Shown here in pieces: positions 33,263 to 46,000 of a DNA stretch of 64,000 bases (position 1 is the first letter of the stretch; each line of letters starts with the position of its first letter). The translations under genes and the position numbers were made by a program. Source of the stretch: Apostichopus japonicus (Eukaryota; Echinodermata; Holothuroidea; Aspidochirotida; Stichopodidae); NCBI RefSeq assembly GCF_037975245.1, contig NC_092562.1, positions 29,401,554-29,465,553 of the forward strand, read 5' to 3'. The notes under the pieces are model-generated. The model worked only from the letters and a program-made list of their open reading frames with translations. It searched no databases and was not told the DNA's origin.

Positions 33263-36200
33263 GTGGCGTATATAATTATTCGCCGAAAGTCTCGAAAGAT
33301 TGCGTTACATTGAAACTATCCACACTGCGAGAAGATCAGACCAAAGCATCTATCCATGAAAAACTCTGTCGAATGAAGAAGAAAATAACTGCAAAAATGA
33401 AATGGGTATAATATATAAAAATAGTTTATAGAAAGCAATTGTTATGATTGTGGTATATATTTTCTTTTGCATGGTATCCTCCATTATATATCTTGCTGTC
33501 TAACATAATTATATGCAATTAAGGAACAAGGACCATTTATCACTTAAGTTGGTCATTAACACTACCGAAAACGTGATTGGCATACAACGGCTTAATTAGT
33601 GTAATAGCATGAATTCGGTGGACGGCTACACGGTCCTGGATGATCGTTAGCGTACATGACACATCACAATAAAAACGAAAAGTAACATCAGCGTGAACTT
33701 CCCAGATATTTGTACATAGCTGTGTATATGTCATAGTATATATAGAATAAGTACTGCGAGCGAAGATACCAATAGTGGTGTGTGTATCGTTATGACGCCA
33801 CAGTATAGATCTTTACATAAACACGCACTGCTATTTACGACTCAAAACTTCAATAAATCGATACTTTGATAATTAAATATGTTTTGACATGAAAGGCGAG
33901 GTTAGTATGACAGTAATTGGCAGACCCGTATCGTCACCAAATCACTCGTAACGTTTCCTCTTTTTCTTTTATTCCCCCCCCCCCCTCATCGATTTATTTA
34001 TTTATTTATTTCTTCAGGCCAATATCTGAGAAAGGAATTGTCCATAGTTTGGGTTTATTGGCAATTACCGCGTCTCATACTTAACGCCCTTTCTGTACGT
34101 AATGTATAAGCGTATTGATCGCCTGCAGGCCTCGCTTCTTTATAAACTGGTTGTCAGTGTACGCTTAATGCGCACCCAACAGTGCGGAAAGCTGCAGGTG
34201 TACTCCTATTAATATTCCTAGTTAGAAACAGACATTTATACATTATAAGTACTAACTATCATCAGGGAGTTGTTACGGAACAACTCCCTGCTACCATACA
34301 CGTCAACTACAGTCCGTGAATGTCGTAAGTTGTACGTAGACGATGTATTCAATCATGACATATCATTAGTTACACCAAGGACTCAAGCACAAAAATGTGT
34401 TTTTTTTTTAGTTATATCTTAATCTTTTGTGGCACTGAGGTAGCCTTTCAACGACTGAAGAATAATTGAAATGCCCAAATAACACTTCTTGTCAGCTGAG
34501 CCTGAGATGTATTCAAGCGAATAATTCAAACGTATAAGCTGTGAAAGAAAAACATACAGTCTATGCTTCTAAGATCATCGCTATTAAGTTTTTTTTTTTT
34601 ATCGTGAGCACATCATCCACTTTCAGTTATTATACGGTAGTTAGGGACAGTATATCCTCCTACTGTAGGTGTAAGCACTAAAGCGACATTGCTTTTAGAG
34701 GAATTACAGGCTGAAACTTAATTGTAAAAAAATATTCCATTAGTCGTTATTAACGTAACCATTTTATATTGTTTTTTCGTAATAATATTAGAGTTACAAA
34801 CTTACAAAATAGAGCTAGAATTTATTGGTCGCAGATATATAATACTATATACATCCTCATATTTTCTATGTATTTTGCCTCATGTATTTCTACGGCTGAA
34901 AAAAACAGCAGACTCAGAAGAGGAGACTAAAACAGAGCTCTATAAGCCATGACCGTGTTTCAATGGAAGATGCAGGCAGACACAATTTCTAATGGAATTG
35001 TAGATCTGTGTTGCTGTTGTTGTTGTTTGTTTTTTTCTGCTTTTTTAATATTTTATTTTTAGTACTTGCAAGTAGTAAATGTCCAAATGCATTGTTAACG
35101 TTTTTTGTTCCTCTTTTATTTTTTTCCATGAGTTTTGTGTTCTACTCTCATGTGGAGACTCGAGAGTATGTTATGCAGTTTCCTAACCCACTCTTTCAAA
35201 AAGTGAACGAAAGTTAATTATAAGATAATGGTCAACGTACAACGACCCGATGGATGTGCCGTCACCATATCACTCCCCTTCTCCTTTAAGCCGTCCAACC
35301 CCCCACCCCATGACCCGCATCACAACACCTCAGCTATACCTGCTTTATCAGTCTCCATGGTTCATTAACTTACGCAAAAATTTATCGGTAGAACTATATG
35401 CAACGTGTGGAACTGTGAGGTGAGACTATATGTCCATTACATAATAACATAAACTAGGACTTAATTCCAGTCATAAGTTCAAACATGATAACCTTGTAAA
35501 TCCGTTTAAACTGTGTCAGATTTACTTAAACTCGTTTATTCCGTCAACAATATATGGTCTCGCAAAAAAAAAGGACCATTACAACACCACACAGTTACAC
35601 AAGAATGACATCATACCTCGATCAGCACCATCATTACGTCACAACACCAACAACGTTCAGCACCACAGCTACACCGTAAAACCGAGCAACACTGTTGCAC
35701 CATGCAGGGAGCTTCCTGTGTGTATGGGTGTATAACGTACTACCGAAAGCAAACGAGTCCATGCATGATTGTTATAGTCAGAGTGGTAATGCTCATGAGG
35801 TCCACATTCCTAACAGATTATCGACATTATCCACAAATGTTATCATTCGAAGAATTGCTTTTCTAAACCTTACTCTTCTATAGAGTAACTAAAGTCAGAT
35901 CCCCGAACTTAGTCCCAGCCATTGTTATAACATAGGTAATTGAATATCTAAGTGTGGATAACTAGTTTAGGTTGGCAGTGACATGCTTGTTCAAATTTGA
36001 GCATAGATGATGTTTATCTGACTTTCCAACATATTTGGGTGGTAGTAATTAGGATGACCTTTAACCCTACTTCCAGGCAGCAGCAGCGTACCCATGTGGT
36101 ACTGATTTTAATCTGCCGAAAATGGACCATGAATGGAAAAGCGCTTTAGACGTCTTACCAAACGGATTTGTTTTCCTTTATGTCACTGGAGCTTTTAACG

Positions 36201-39200
36201 CACATTATTAGTAGTATACAGTATATCTATCTATTGTGGAAGATTAGGCAACTAAGGTTTATTCTAGACAGCAGTGTGCCTTTAGAGAGCAGCGTGGGAA
36301 ACTCCTGTGATGCAAGAGGTTCTGACACAGCTAAATACGAAGACCATTAGGTGCAACGATTGGACACTCCGCGTGTCACTTATCAACAGGTTGATTGGGG
36401 TTGTGGGAGGGGGTGAGCTAGAACATATAACCTTTATCTGGCGAAAGCGTCCGCAGGAATGTACTTAGACCTCATCATTATGACAATTGCATCATTGCAA
36501 CATATATACGTAAGTGTAACGCAATGGGGAAATTGTAAAGGGTAAAGCATATATGCTATACGCTAACATACAAACAAGTCACATCAAACTTAATTTAGCA
36601 GGTCTTTTATGACTCCGGGTATTTCGGGGGTAAAAATGCGATATTTGTAGGAACAAAAAGTGAAAGTAAAAAAAAACACCTTTGAACATTGGCCTACTTC
36701 CAAAGTTGCAAAACACAACACTCTCTTTGCAACACAGGAACCGGCCTTTATCATATAACAAAATTTTCAAATGTGAGGGGGGTATACCTCCTCCCGCTAC
36801 ACCCCTTTCTCAGCCCAAAGTAACCTCCACTGGAGGGTTGCTAAGATTATCAAGGTGACAACTGTGGGGGTGGGGGGTCTCCATACCCAAACATTGAATA
36901 TCATGGTTTTCATGCACGTTTTCTGTCATCCAAAAGAAATTCAGTCATTGACGTCATCAGTCTCAAATGAACTTGTACTTTATAGGAATTTACAGTATCA
37001 ATAAGCTTCGGTATCCAAGTCACTTGACAGGCTCTGCATGTGGCTTGAAACTTGATACAATAATCTGCAATTTAAATTCTAACGAGACAGGTTTGTCAAA
37101 CGTAAATGACAAAGTATGATATTTAATACCAGCAGTACTGTACGTGCAGGTTACGTGCGCTTAGCATAGGCCAAGCGAAGGGAGAGATTGTATCAGGGGT
37201 CTCTGCAGCTATAGCATCAGATCCCTGGTTGAATGTATAGGCAGGCCTACCATGTGTGTGATTGTACGCTATGAATTACGTTTGATAACTTATCCTGATA
37301 TATACAGGACTTAATCGCATACTATCCTGTGTAGGGCAACCCTATGCATTGCATATCATAGGTAATTAGATAAAAGTTCAATATAATTGCTTACATATAG
37401 TATACGTATTACGTACATATACATACATGCCACAACGGTGAAAGTAAACAAATGCATTCACAAAGAAGTTCATTCATCATTTCACGCGTGACCTTTAATT
37501 TCGGTGTGTGTTCACCATTCTTTTCTTTTTTCTTTTTTGAGCGTACTATAAACATCCGGAATGGTACAATAATACTAATGACAATGCCTTTGTTGAAAAC
37601 ATGACGAACGAAACGATGACACATATAGGTTAAACAAGAATTTATTTCCCTACTATTTTTCTCTGTCAAAACGTCTATAAAGAAGCTATAGGCATTCCCT
37701 ACTGGTAAAGACGACCGTATAGTATCAGTAACCAGCTTGTAAGTAGGTTGAAACATGCTCAAAAATTAGCTATTTGTTATTGGGCAGTGTCCGCCTGCAC
37801 CACGACATGAGGCTAATATAGGCCTAGTTTACTTTGTAAGGATAATACCCAATCCCAATGCACGTCTTGAGCAGTGCATGTGGCACCGTGACGAACGGCT
37901 TCGGAATTGGACGCGGTATTACTTTAATGCGTACATTGCTATGGCAACTATGTACTTGGAAATTGATTTTCCCTAACTTTTTTTTTCCTTGAGTCTCTTG
38001 GCGACCATTAAAATAACGCCGCACGAATATGAAAGTATTTTTATAGCCCCCTGGGATCTCCAGACAAAATTTACCCATCTCAACTGAAAACTCGTTCGGA
38101 AGTCACCGCAACCATGACCTATTGTTTGTTCGCTGTATATATATTTCTTCAAGGAGTAGCTCTGAAGTGATAATCTTCCCGTAGGCCAAAGGCCTACTGA
38201 GGATATAGTGAGGAAAAAACGTAGGCTATATTACGACAGTTATTGGACCCAGCGGGATAGTAACTAGCCTAAAGGTAAACACGGACTCCATGACTTCCAG
38301 CTATTGGTAGGGTCAATTAATATTTCGATTGGCTTCAATTTCGTGTTGGAGTGAATGGTTCGGTTAGGCCTGGCTAACGACGCCGACTAGGCCTATGGCC
38401 CCCCTCAAAGCATCTTGCTAACATGTTTTTGTGATAATTTATTGCGTTAATTACTGTGTTTTATACTATTTCCTAAACAATGTAAAACACAAGCGTCTAT
38501 TTTCACGGTCTGTAAAATCGAAAGACAATAAACACACTGTTCAATAACCGCGTAGCCCAACCTCCCCAATCCACCTCCCCCACTACACTAAGCACATATC
38601 AAAGTAAATATAATAAACTTACATTTACAAGAACGTAAGTACAAAGTGTGTTCAACATAATAATGGGTCTTGCCTCGATCGATCAAACCCATCCAAACGA
38701 TGCCTCCTTTAACGTATTCTGTGATGCAAATTTCTCCGCAACTTAATTGCACTGATGAACTTGGTTACTTTTGTTTGTGTTTATTGTTTGTTGCTTGTTT
38801 CATTTTGTTTCGCTGTTTTTTTCTTTGCTTTCTTGTGTGTACTTGTTGGTACGAAGGCTATAGCAAAGAAACTGCATTTTCTACGCCTTTCAAACTAGAA
38901 AGACAGAATATTGTATCCATCGTGCGCTATCATTGTGCCTATATAAATTTTTTAACTAACCTTTACTCTGTCATTCAACCTTCAGACCGATCCCGCAGGC
39001 GAAAGTCACTGATCCATGTTATAGTATTCGATAAACTTTATTCTAGCTCCGCAATCTCCACAAACCACAGACTCTTTATATTCATTCAACATGGCGATCC
39101 TGTACTGTAACTAACGTTCCGTAAAATAAGAAACCCCTAGCCGTGTATAACCTGCACAAGCATTGTCAATGCCAGATACCATGAAGCAACGGCTTGTTAT

Positions 39201-40565
39201 TGTTAAGTGGTGTACATTATGCGGCAAGAATCACAATTACGAAAAAATGAAATCTTACCTGTGTTGTAGTTTGCGGTCGTTGATAAAGTGACTAATTTTG
39301 CTTATATGGTCTCGCTGTGTGGTGTTCGAACTTAACATATACAGACACATCCTGCCTACGATATCACGAAAATCGTATAGAACGCCAGTATTGTAATATT
39401 ATTTAAAGCGTGAGTTGAGTTGGTGATAAAGTCTCTTGTGTAATAAAAGGCCGCTGCGTAAAAAACAGTAACTGTATCATTATGTGCAACTGCTACTTCC
39501 ACGGTTAGCTGTGGTTGAGTGAGAATACTATTCTATAAACGTGTCTCATTATGTACGGACGAGAGCGGTGCCATTGTGCGTGTTGAGTCCTATATTTTAA
39601 CTGTTTTTTGAAGCGTAGTATCGACGGGGGAACTAAAGGGGTGTTGATAATAGAATCCAGTCAATTTGCGAGCGGTGTTAGTCATAGCGTTGGCTTACTC
39701 ACTACAAGAAAGCTCACAGAATTTTACCTCAGAATTTTGCAATGGTTAAAATTGTGCATGTCTAACTTAAGAACAGCCTATACGTGATGCATCTAGTAGT
39801 TTCTTCGGAGACTTTTAGTTGAGATTATGAAAATATTAATTAAAATTTCAAAGATAATGTAAATAAAAAATAAGGCAAGTTTTCGTCCCCTTATGATGTA
39901 AGCATATTTCTCAACTTACCATTGATAAAATATATAGTTTTTAATTATCATTATTGTTATGATGACTGGTTGACCTAATATCTTTTTCAGTCCCACACCC
40001 CCCCCCCCCCCCTCTCTCTCTCCACCTCTCGCTCACTTGTCTTTGAATAGTAACTAATACTTTTCTTCAATATTCAATTCACTATACTTAAGCCAGTTGT
40101 AAGACAACACACATGGAGCCTAACTGCATACTTAAAGCATTATGAAATGCACTAGTTTCATTTTCATATCAAAGTTTCTAGTGCTCAACCGGGTCACATT
40201 CAATGAGAAGCCTTAAAAACTTATTGGACAAACATCTAAATACTCTCCCTTTCACTCCAGTCTATAGGTAGACTACACCAGAATACAACTTATTTAAACT
40301 TGTTATTATCGGCACAAACAGGATTGAAGACATCCCTCATGTGTATATGAAATTAACAGATCTCTGTGTAGTCTAGTAACTTACCTTACGTATATACATT
40401 TGTAAAATCAGAAATACAGATGTTCCGAGCACCTATTTCGCGGGCCATATGTTGCTTTGCGGATTTGGACAAACAAGAGGCGGATACGGTCCTAGCGCTA
40501 CTCGTGGCTTAGTTCAACCTTGACCGTCTAAGACTTCAACCTTAAAAATATCACTTTGATCTATT
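33263..40565. other. Gene-poor region
   Basis: About 7 kb of AT-rich DNA with homopolymer runs (for example C-runs near 33975 and 39995, followed by a CT repeat). Candidate frames are short and lack splice support or familiar composition. Apart from the hairpin listed separately I see nothing definable. Confidence 0.45.
34263..34290. repeat. Perfect 12-bp inverted repeat with a 4-base loop
   Basis: CAGGGAGTTGTT, loop ACGG, AACAACTCCCTG. It could form a stable hairpin in RNA or DNA. No U-tract or tRNA-like context. Confidence 0.8.
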
Positions 40566-40928
40566 TTAAAGGGTGTGAAGACTCGCGCAAAAAGAAACGT
40601 CTCATGTCGGTAATCTGACCTAGTTTCGAATGAGGTGTAACAGAAGTGTTAGACACCACATAAAATACACACACAGCTTGCTACCATCGGTAATTAGACA
40701 CTAGTGTACAGTCAGTACATACAGCTGCGGTCAATACCCACAGCACATTGTACAAACAATACAGAGATGGACATCTCAATTCCAGCTAAAGATAACAAGG
40801 TATCACGTTTCGTTACTGTACTGTCTGCATTTTGTAGCGACACGAACAAAACGTCACTTGGAAGCAACGGAAAGTTAACTTTTTCAGATGGCCGCACGCG
40901 GTTTGGTGAGAGTCTTCAATGCCTTTAG
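40566..40928. mobile_element. TTAA-type MITE, copy 2
   Basis: Aligns with 9921-10275 over its full length in the same orientation. The left flank is TTAA; the right is TTAG, a one-base change. The internal 220-bp open frame is not conserved in copy 1. Confidence 0.75.
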
Positions 40929-40933
40929 TACTC

Positions 40934-40959
40934 CCATGGAGCTATAAACAGCTCCATGG
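40934..40959. repeat. 10-bp perfect inverted repeat beside the MITE
   Basis: CCATGGAGCT, loop ATAAAC, AGCTCCATGG, five bases beyond the MITE end. AGTAC also flanks both outer sides, so the foldback may be longer with a bulge. Confidence 0.7.
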
Positions 40960-41952
40960 TACTCCTGAATGGTTGGAAGTAACTTGAAGGATCAGAGACT
41001 CTAGGAAAGTGCTTTAAAAAGTAGCGAACAAATATTTGGGGCCAATACTGAATACTTTAAACACCCTATGGCTGTCATATTTGGTTCCGAAAAAGAAAAC
41101 TATAGAGTCATCACTCTAACCGACAAATTGTGAGGGAGCCGCCGCGTATTCATACTATACGGCAACATACAGAAACGCTGTACTCAAAGCCGAAGACTTC
41201 GTTATCTTGTCAGCAAAGGCTGAACCATCATTTCTTATAGAAAGGTTGTTATTACTAAAATCGTAGGGTCTGCACTGTTTGTCAATGTCAGCTCGGAAAA
41301 CTCATTCAACACGTAGAATTAAATTATCAAAGGAATATTAAATTTGTACTTCCGAGTACTATTAAATTAGTTAATGTTGATAATATTATGTAGTTAATAT
41401 CATGTATTTTGATGTTAACATATATGTTGTGTTTTAAGACAGAAATTGTTAACCCCTTTGCACAATAACCCACGTACCTGATGCCCATTAGGTTAGTACC
41501 ATTATGTTAATAAGGGTAACGTAAGTTGGCTTTAAGTAAAAACATAAATGAAAATATATCTATAACGAAAATAACTGCTTGCACGGCAGATAACGTATAA
41601 GAAACACACGTATGCATGTTTTATGTATTCATAAATAAAGTTCTCATTCGACTACTCAAAAATGTATATGACATGCCAACCATGTGCATTAGGAGTAGAA
41701 CCAGTGTTTCCCATGTGCTTTTCTCCTTCCAAATTGTTTCTGCTATTTTTCTTGTCTGTTCAAAGTATCTCTTTCAAGATCTGGCTTTAGGAATCACAAA
41801 TGATTTCGAGTTGGTTAGAATCATGTTTGATCTCTAGAGTAAGGGAAATATGTCACCAAAACAGAACTAGTATTGTTCGATACAGGTGACAAACGCCTAC
41901 AGTGGAATTACGACCCTTCCTTACCGGTTTCGAACCTCTGGACATACAATCT
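40960..41952. other. Intergenic DNA without visible genes
   Basis: AT-rich; no supported exon or repeat. Confidence 0.45.
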
Positions 41953-42060
41953 GCGTCCATAGCCTAGTGGTTAGGGTGTCCGCATATAAAGCGAGAGGCC
42001 CGGGTTCGAATCCCGGTGGAGGCTGGAAGTTTTTCACTGTTCTGGAATTTCCTTCTCATT
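41953..42060 (+). mobile_element. tRNA-derived SINE or tRNA pseudogene
   Basis: The first 71 bases (41953-42023) fold like a tRNA. The acceptor arms GCGTCCA and TGGAGGC pair at six of seven positions. The A box TAGCCTAGTGGTTAGGG and the B box GGGTTCGAATCCC are intact. The anticodon stem has mismatches (TCCGC against GCGAG) and the loop gives an unusual anticodon, so a working tRNA is unlikely. A short unique tail leads into a TA microsatellite. Compare the related head at 57502. Confidence 0.6.
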
Positions 42061-42065
42061 ACGTT

Positions 42066-42079
42066 TATATATATATATA

Positions 42080-42116
<37 letters not shown>
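42066..42116. repeat. TA dinucleotide microsatellite
   Basis: About 50 bases of nearly pure TA repeat, following the SINE-like unit. Confidence 0.9.
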
Positions 42117-42118
<2 letters not shown>

Positions 42119-42435
42119 TATATATTTTAAGCAAAAATGAATAATTACATTGATAAATGCTGTGAGCCAACAAAGAAGGATCGGAGGAAATCATATTGTT
42201 TCGTTTTTTTCTTATTCTTGATAAACCATGAACCTGTGATTTTGTGAGGGGGGAGGGGGGGAGGGGTTTGTATGCGTGGTTCTATATAGCTATAATTCAC
42301 TATATGATCACATGGTTAATATTACCAGTCCATGTCCAGGTGACCGATCAGTACGCCATCTTGTAGATAATTACTGATGACGATCACGTGAAATGGTGAT
42401 CACTGAAGAGATCAAACCATAGCGGCTATTACGGA

Positions 42436-44443
42436 CAGCAACGTAGCCAGGAATTTGAAGGGGGGGGGGAGCACTTTTTGCGATTGATATGGATTTTCAA
42501 AGTTGTAGGCACGACTATCTGACCGGAGCGCCACCATCGGTTGGCGCGGAGCGTACAAGAAAATTTTCGGTTTTACAAACCCCCCAGATGGCCGGAAACG
42601 GCCCTTCCCGAATGTTCATTCTGGTTCCCTGGCCTCTTGCTTACTTGAGACACTTGAGACAACTTGAGACATTCAATATCACTTTTAAACCCAAAAAACA
42701 AACGAGTTAAAATAGTACGTAATTCAATAATACATAATGTATTAAAATTAGCAAGGTACACAAGGGCGGCGGAAGCACTTTTAATCTGGGGGGGGGGGGC
42801 ACCGACGTCAAAGGGCACTTTGCAGAAATTCGATTGGACTGATGCAGCCTGATATTTAGTTCCCTTTATAAATCTTATTGTATTATCTTATTTGCGTATA
42901 CACATCACTCCATCAACGCCCCCCCCCCCCCCCCGTCTTAGTAGTCTTACTTTTCAACTTCTGATACTTGTAGATACAAAGATAGGCCAGAAATGTCTTT
43001 GATACAACCATAGCCAGTAATTGTCTTTGATACAACTGTAGCTAGTAAATGTTTATCGAAAAGGCTGTTTTGGAACTTGGAACGCCGATCGCGACAACAA
43101 CAGGCAACAAAGTGCTGCAGCTCTATACATATAAAGTCTGTTAATCAACGATAGGCTTATTTGACTGTGGAATATTCTCAACTGAAATTTTATCTGCGTA
43201 AACGGGTTCTTAAGTAGATGTTAAAAAACTAACAAGAGCGTATCCTAGTCTTTTTCGGCGGGTAGAGTATTGAATGAAACGGCACGCGATATGAATGACA
43301 GCCTAGATGACAGAAGAATAGGTCACTATGAGCCATAATCTTGCTACGTTCATTTCAATAGTTTTTCCTGTCTAGACTCTTAAACTCGTCCAGCAAGCTT
43401 ATGGATTTGAATTATGGGTGTTTTAATAAAAAAGATAACTTGGCCAAAAAAAGTGTAGGCCCGGGCCTACAGTGCTACATACTGGCTACGCCCCTGATAG
43501 TTCTAAATTAGGATTAGATCTCTTACTGAAATATCGCTGACCTAATAAGGTGATCAAGAGTACAAGTATTATGTAGAAAAAGGGCACATTTTTAACCTGA
43601 GGAAAAGTGGGGGGGCACTTGCCCCCTGTGCCCCCCGGTTCCGCCGTCCTTGAAGGTACATGTACAGAGTAGTCTTACTTTTCAACTTCTGATACTTGTA
43701 GATACAAAGATAGTCCAGAAATGTCTTTGATACAACTGTATAGCTAGTAAATGTTTAAGTTAGCCTAATAAGAGAAGGCGAGAGCTATCTGACGATTGCC
43801 ATCTGATGCAAATTTCTCAAGTGTTTTCTCAACTGAAATATTATCTGCGTAAACGGGTTCTTAACTACATGTTAAAAAACTGACAAGATCGGATCCTATA
43901 GTCTTTTTCGGCGGGTAGAGTGTTGAATGAAACTATCGTGCTACATACTGGTTACGCCCTGATCATATGATATCATTATCAGCAGATTTTGTTTCCTGTG
44001 TAAATTCTTTTACATGTTCTTTTACATAATATATCAGAAAGACAAACATAGTGCTCTTTTACAAGTTTTCCAGTAGGATGATTCTTGTTTATTGTCCAAT
44101 GTCTGTACTTTAATACATTTGACGACCTTAACTGATGGACAATATAAACTTTCATATTTTGTAATACAGCCAGATGTGCAGTGGCCTAAACACAAATATC
44201 GTTATCGCAGTGTATTAGCAGTGAAATAATTATTTGTAGGAAGTGCGTATCACGTACGATTGCTAGCTTAGCTTCATAACATGCTGTTCGTGCAACAACT
44301 TAGGACGACTCATTGAACGAACGTTGTCGACGGAGCTGACGAGTATTCAATATCAAAAGAGCACTGACAAAATACCATGCTAAAAAAACGACAGTTTAAA
44401 AAAAAATCGACGCTCCCTCTGCTCCCCCCTGGCTACGTCCCTG
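42436..44443. mobile_element. Non-autonomous hAT-type element (outer), 8-bp TSD
   Basis: Flanked by ATTACGGA on both sides (42428-42435 and 44444-44451). Inverted ends: CAGCAACGTAGCCAGG on the left, and CAGGGACGTAGCCAGG read inward from the right, each next to a G-run. It inserted in the 38-bp repeat. It contains a nested element at 42761-43652 and, near its left end, an inverted copy of the block shared with the elements at 27 kb. Confidence 0.83.
42761..43652. mobile_element. hAT-type element nested in the outer one, 8-bp TSD
   Basis: 892 bp flanked by AAGGTACA on both sides (42753-42760 and 43653-43660). Inverted ends CAAGGGCGGCGGAAGCAC and CAAGGACGGCGGAACC. Its interior (42941-43490) is repeated, with a deletion, in the surrounding element at 43669-43965, so the two share ancestry or an older insertion. 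No transposase frame. Confidence 0.83.
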
Positions 44444-44540
44444 ATTACGGATCGCATACCCATGATCAAACCATAGCGGCTATTACGGACCGCATACCCA
44501 TGATCAAACCATAGCGGCTTGTACAGATCGCATACCCATG

Positions 44541-46000
44541 TCATAAAGGAAAGTTAACTGTAAGCAAGACCGGGTAGTTGACTGGCAGCTTCCGAGCAGG
44601 ACTATAGGTTTATTATTGATCATTGGGAATACCACCAGCATAACTTACTTGGGAAACCACCCCGAATAACATATCTCATGCCGTACACGAATTTGATTTC
44701 TTAATTTCCTTCGTTTGATTTGCTGACGGAGAGGTCGGGGGCTGGGAGGGGGAGGGGCTGGTCCACCAGCATATCACACTCATACTTGTTTAATCTGCAA
44801 CGATACCCGAAGACAAAGGATACTGTTTATTACCGTTACAGTATTTTAAAGAGATGAATAGAAGTGAACTAAACGACATTTGTTTATCTTTCATTCAACA
44901 CGTCTGTCAAATATGTCTTTTTAACTATTTAGTTTTAGTTTTCCTCTGATGAAGACCTTCGTTGGATCGAAACGTCAGGTCTTGTAAACGCTTGTGGGTT
45001 TACCTACAGGGAGGTTTTGTATTCACAAGTGAGTAAAATAAGTTTGCTTGTTTTCCTTGAAGTTTAGTTTGCTATATGAAAACATCTTTATGAGAAAATG
45101 AACATTTGATAGCAACCAGAAAGAAAACAAAATCACTATATAAATGTTGAGAAATACCTACAGTTTATTGTACAGGTTGCTATGTACATGGCTGACAGGC
45201 CCTTTTTACATTTGTAGTTAATACATGAAACCAAACGTAAAAAAAAACACATTTCAACTATTAAATGGAATATCTATATATATAATAAAAAAAAGAATAA
45301 AACTCAACAGATTGTACTCAAAATTGAGTCATTTTTGGGCCTTAAGATGATAAATGGGGGAACCTTTTCTCCTTCTCGATAAAGAAATTTATCATAACTT
45401 GCTCATATTGATTATGTTTCTAACACTATTAGAGTATAAGTTGAAACTGTAGATGCGCATGAGGTTATTATTATTATTCTGTTTCGTACAAAGACCTTAC
45501 TAATAGTCTTCTTGGTTTATTAGTAAACCGGATAGCAACAAGGTGAGGATGGTAGCTGTAACCCATCTTCATCTATTTAACCTCCTAGTGTAACCTTACA
45601 TTGATAAATTCATATCAAATGAATACTTGTTAACATCTTTTGGTATATTTATCTACAAAACAAACTTGCTACTAGCTCTAAGAGGGAAGATGGATGACTA
45701 GTTATTTGGAAAGAATCTAGTGGAGATGTGTAAACATGTTACTATATATGTTACTTTCACCATCTTCCACTACCCCCCCCACCCATTACTTTTTTATGCA
45801 TCCACACACACCCATTCCCCTTCCCCCCTCCCACTTCCCCTTCCCCCTCCCACTTCCCCTCCCCCCTCCCACTTCAATCTTCTCTATCCAATCCTGCAGC
45901 TTTGTGAATATGTGTGTGGCATGTAATGTAACTAATACACATGTTAGTCAGACTGGAACTTACTTTGAAACATTTCATTTTGTTCCATGGTTTTCAAAGT
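44541..46000. other. Intergenic DNA with a C-rich repeat
   Basis: No gene seen. C-rich copies of CCCCTTCCCCCTCCCACTT occur three to four times at 45776-45872. A hammerhead-like motif at 44946 is listed separately. Confidence 0.5.
44946..44979 (+). ncRNA. Hammerhead-ribozyme-like core motif
   Basis: CTGATGA, then a possible stem II (GACC paired with GG-A-TC with one bulge), then GAAAC and GTC. The flanking CCT and AGG could form a short stem I. Such CTGATGA...GAAACGTC blocks are known from Penelope-like retroelement ends. The structure here is imperfect and may be a decayed relic or chance. Confidence 0.25.

Larger units (their letters stand above)
42408..44540. repeat. 38-bp tandem repeat split by a transposon
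   Basis: The unit ATCAAACCATAGCGGCTATT plus ACGGACCGCATACCCATG occurs once and part to the right of the element (44444-44540). It also occurs at the left as the final segment 42408-42435. Joined across the insertion these make about three copies. Confidence 0.65.

Noticed and set aside
38670-39110. 146-codon frame with a Phe/Cys-rich stretch
   Set aside because: The T-rich DNA alone explains the hydrophobic stretch; no domain, splice signal or start context supports a gene.
41953-42023. Functional tRNA gene
   Set aside because: The anticodon stem has mismatches, the anticodon is unusual, and a SINE-like tail follows. It is better read as a tRNA-derived SINE head.
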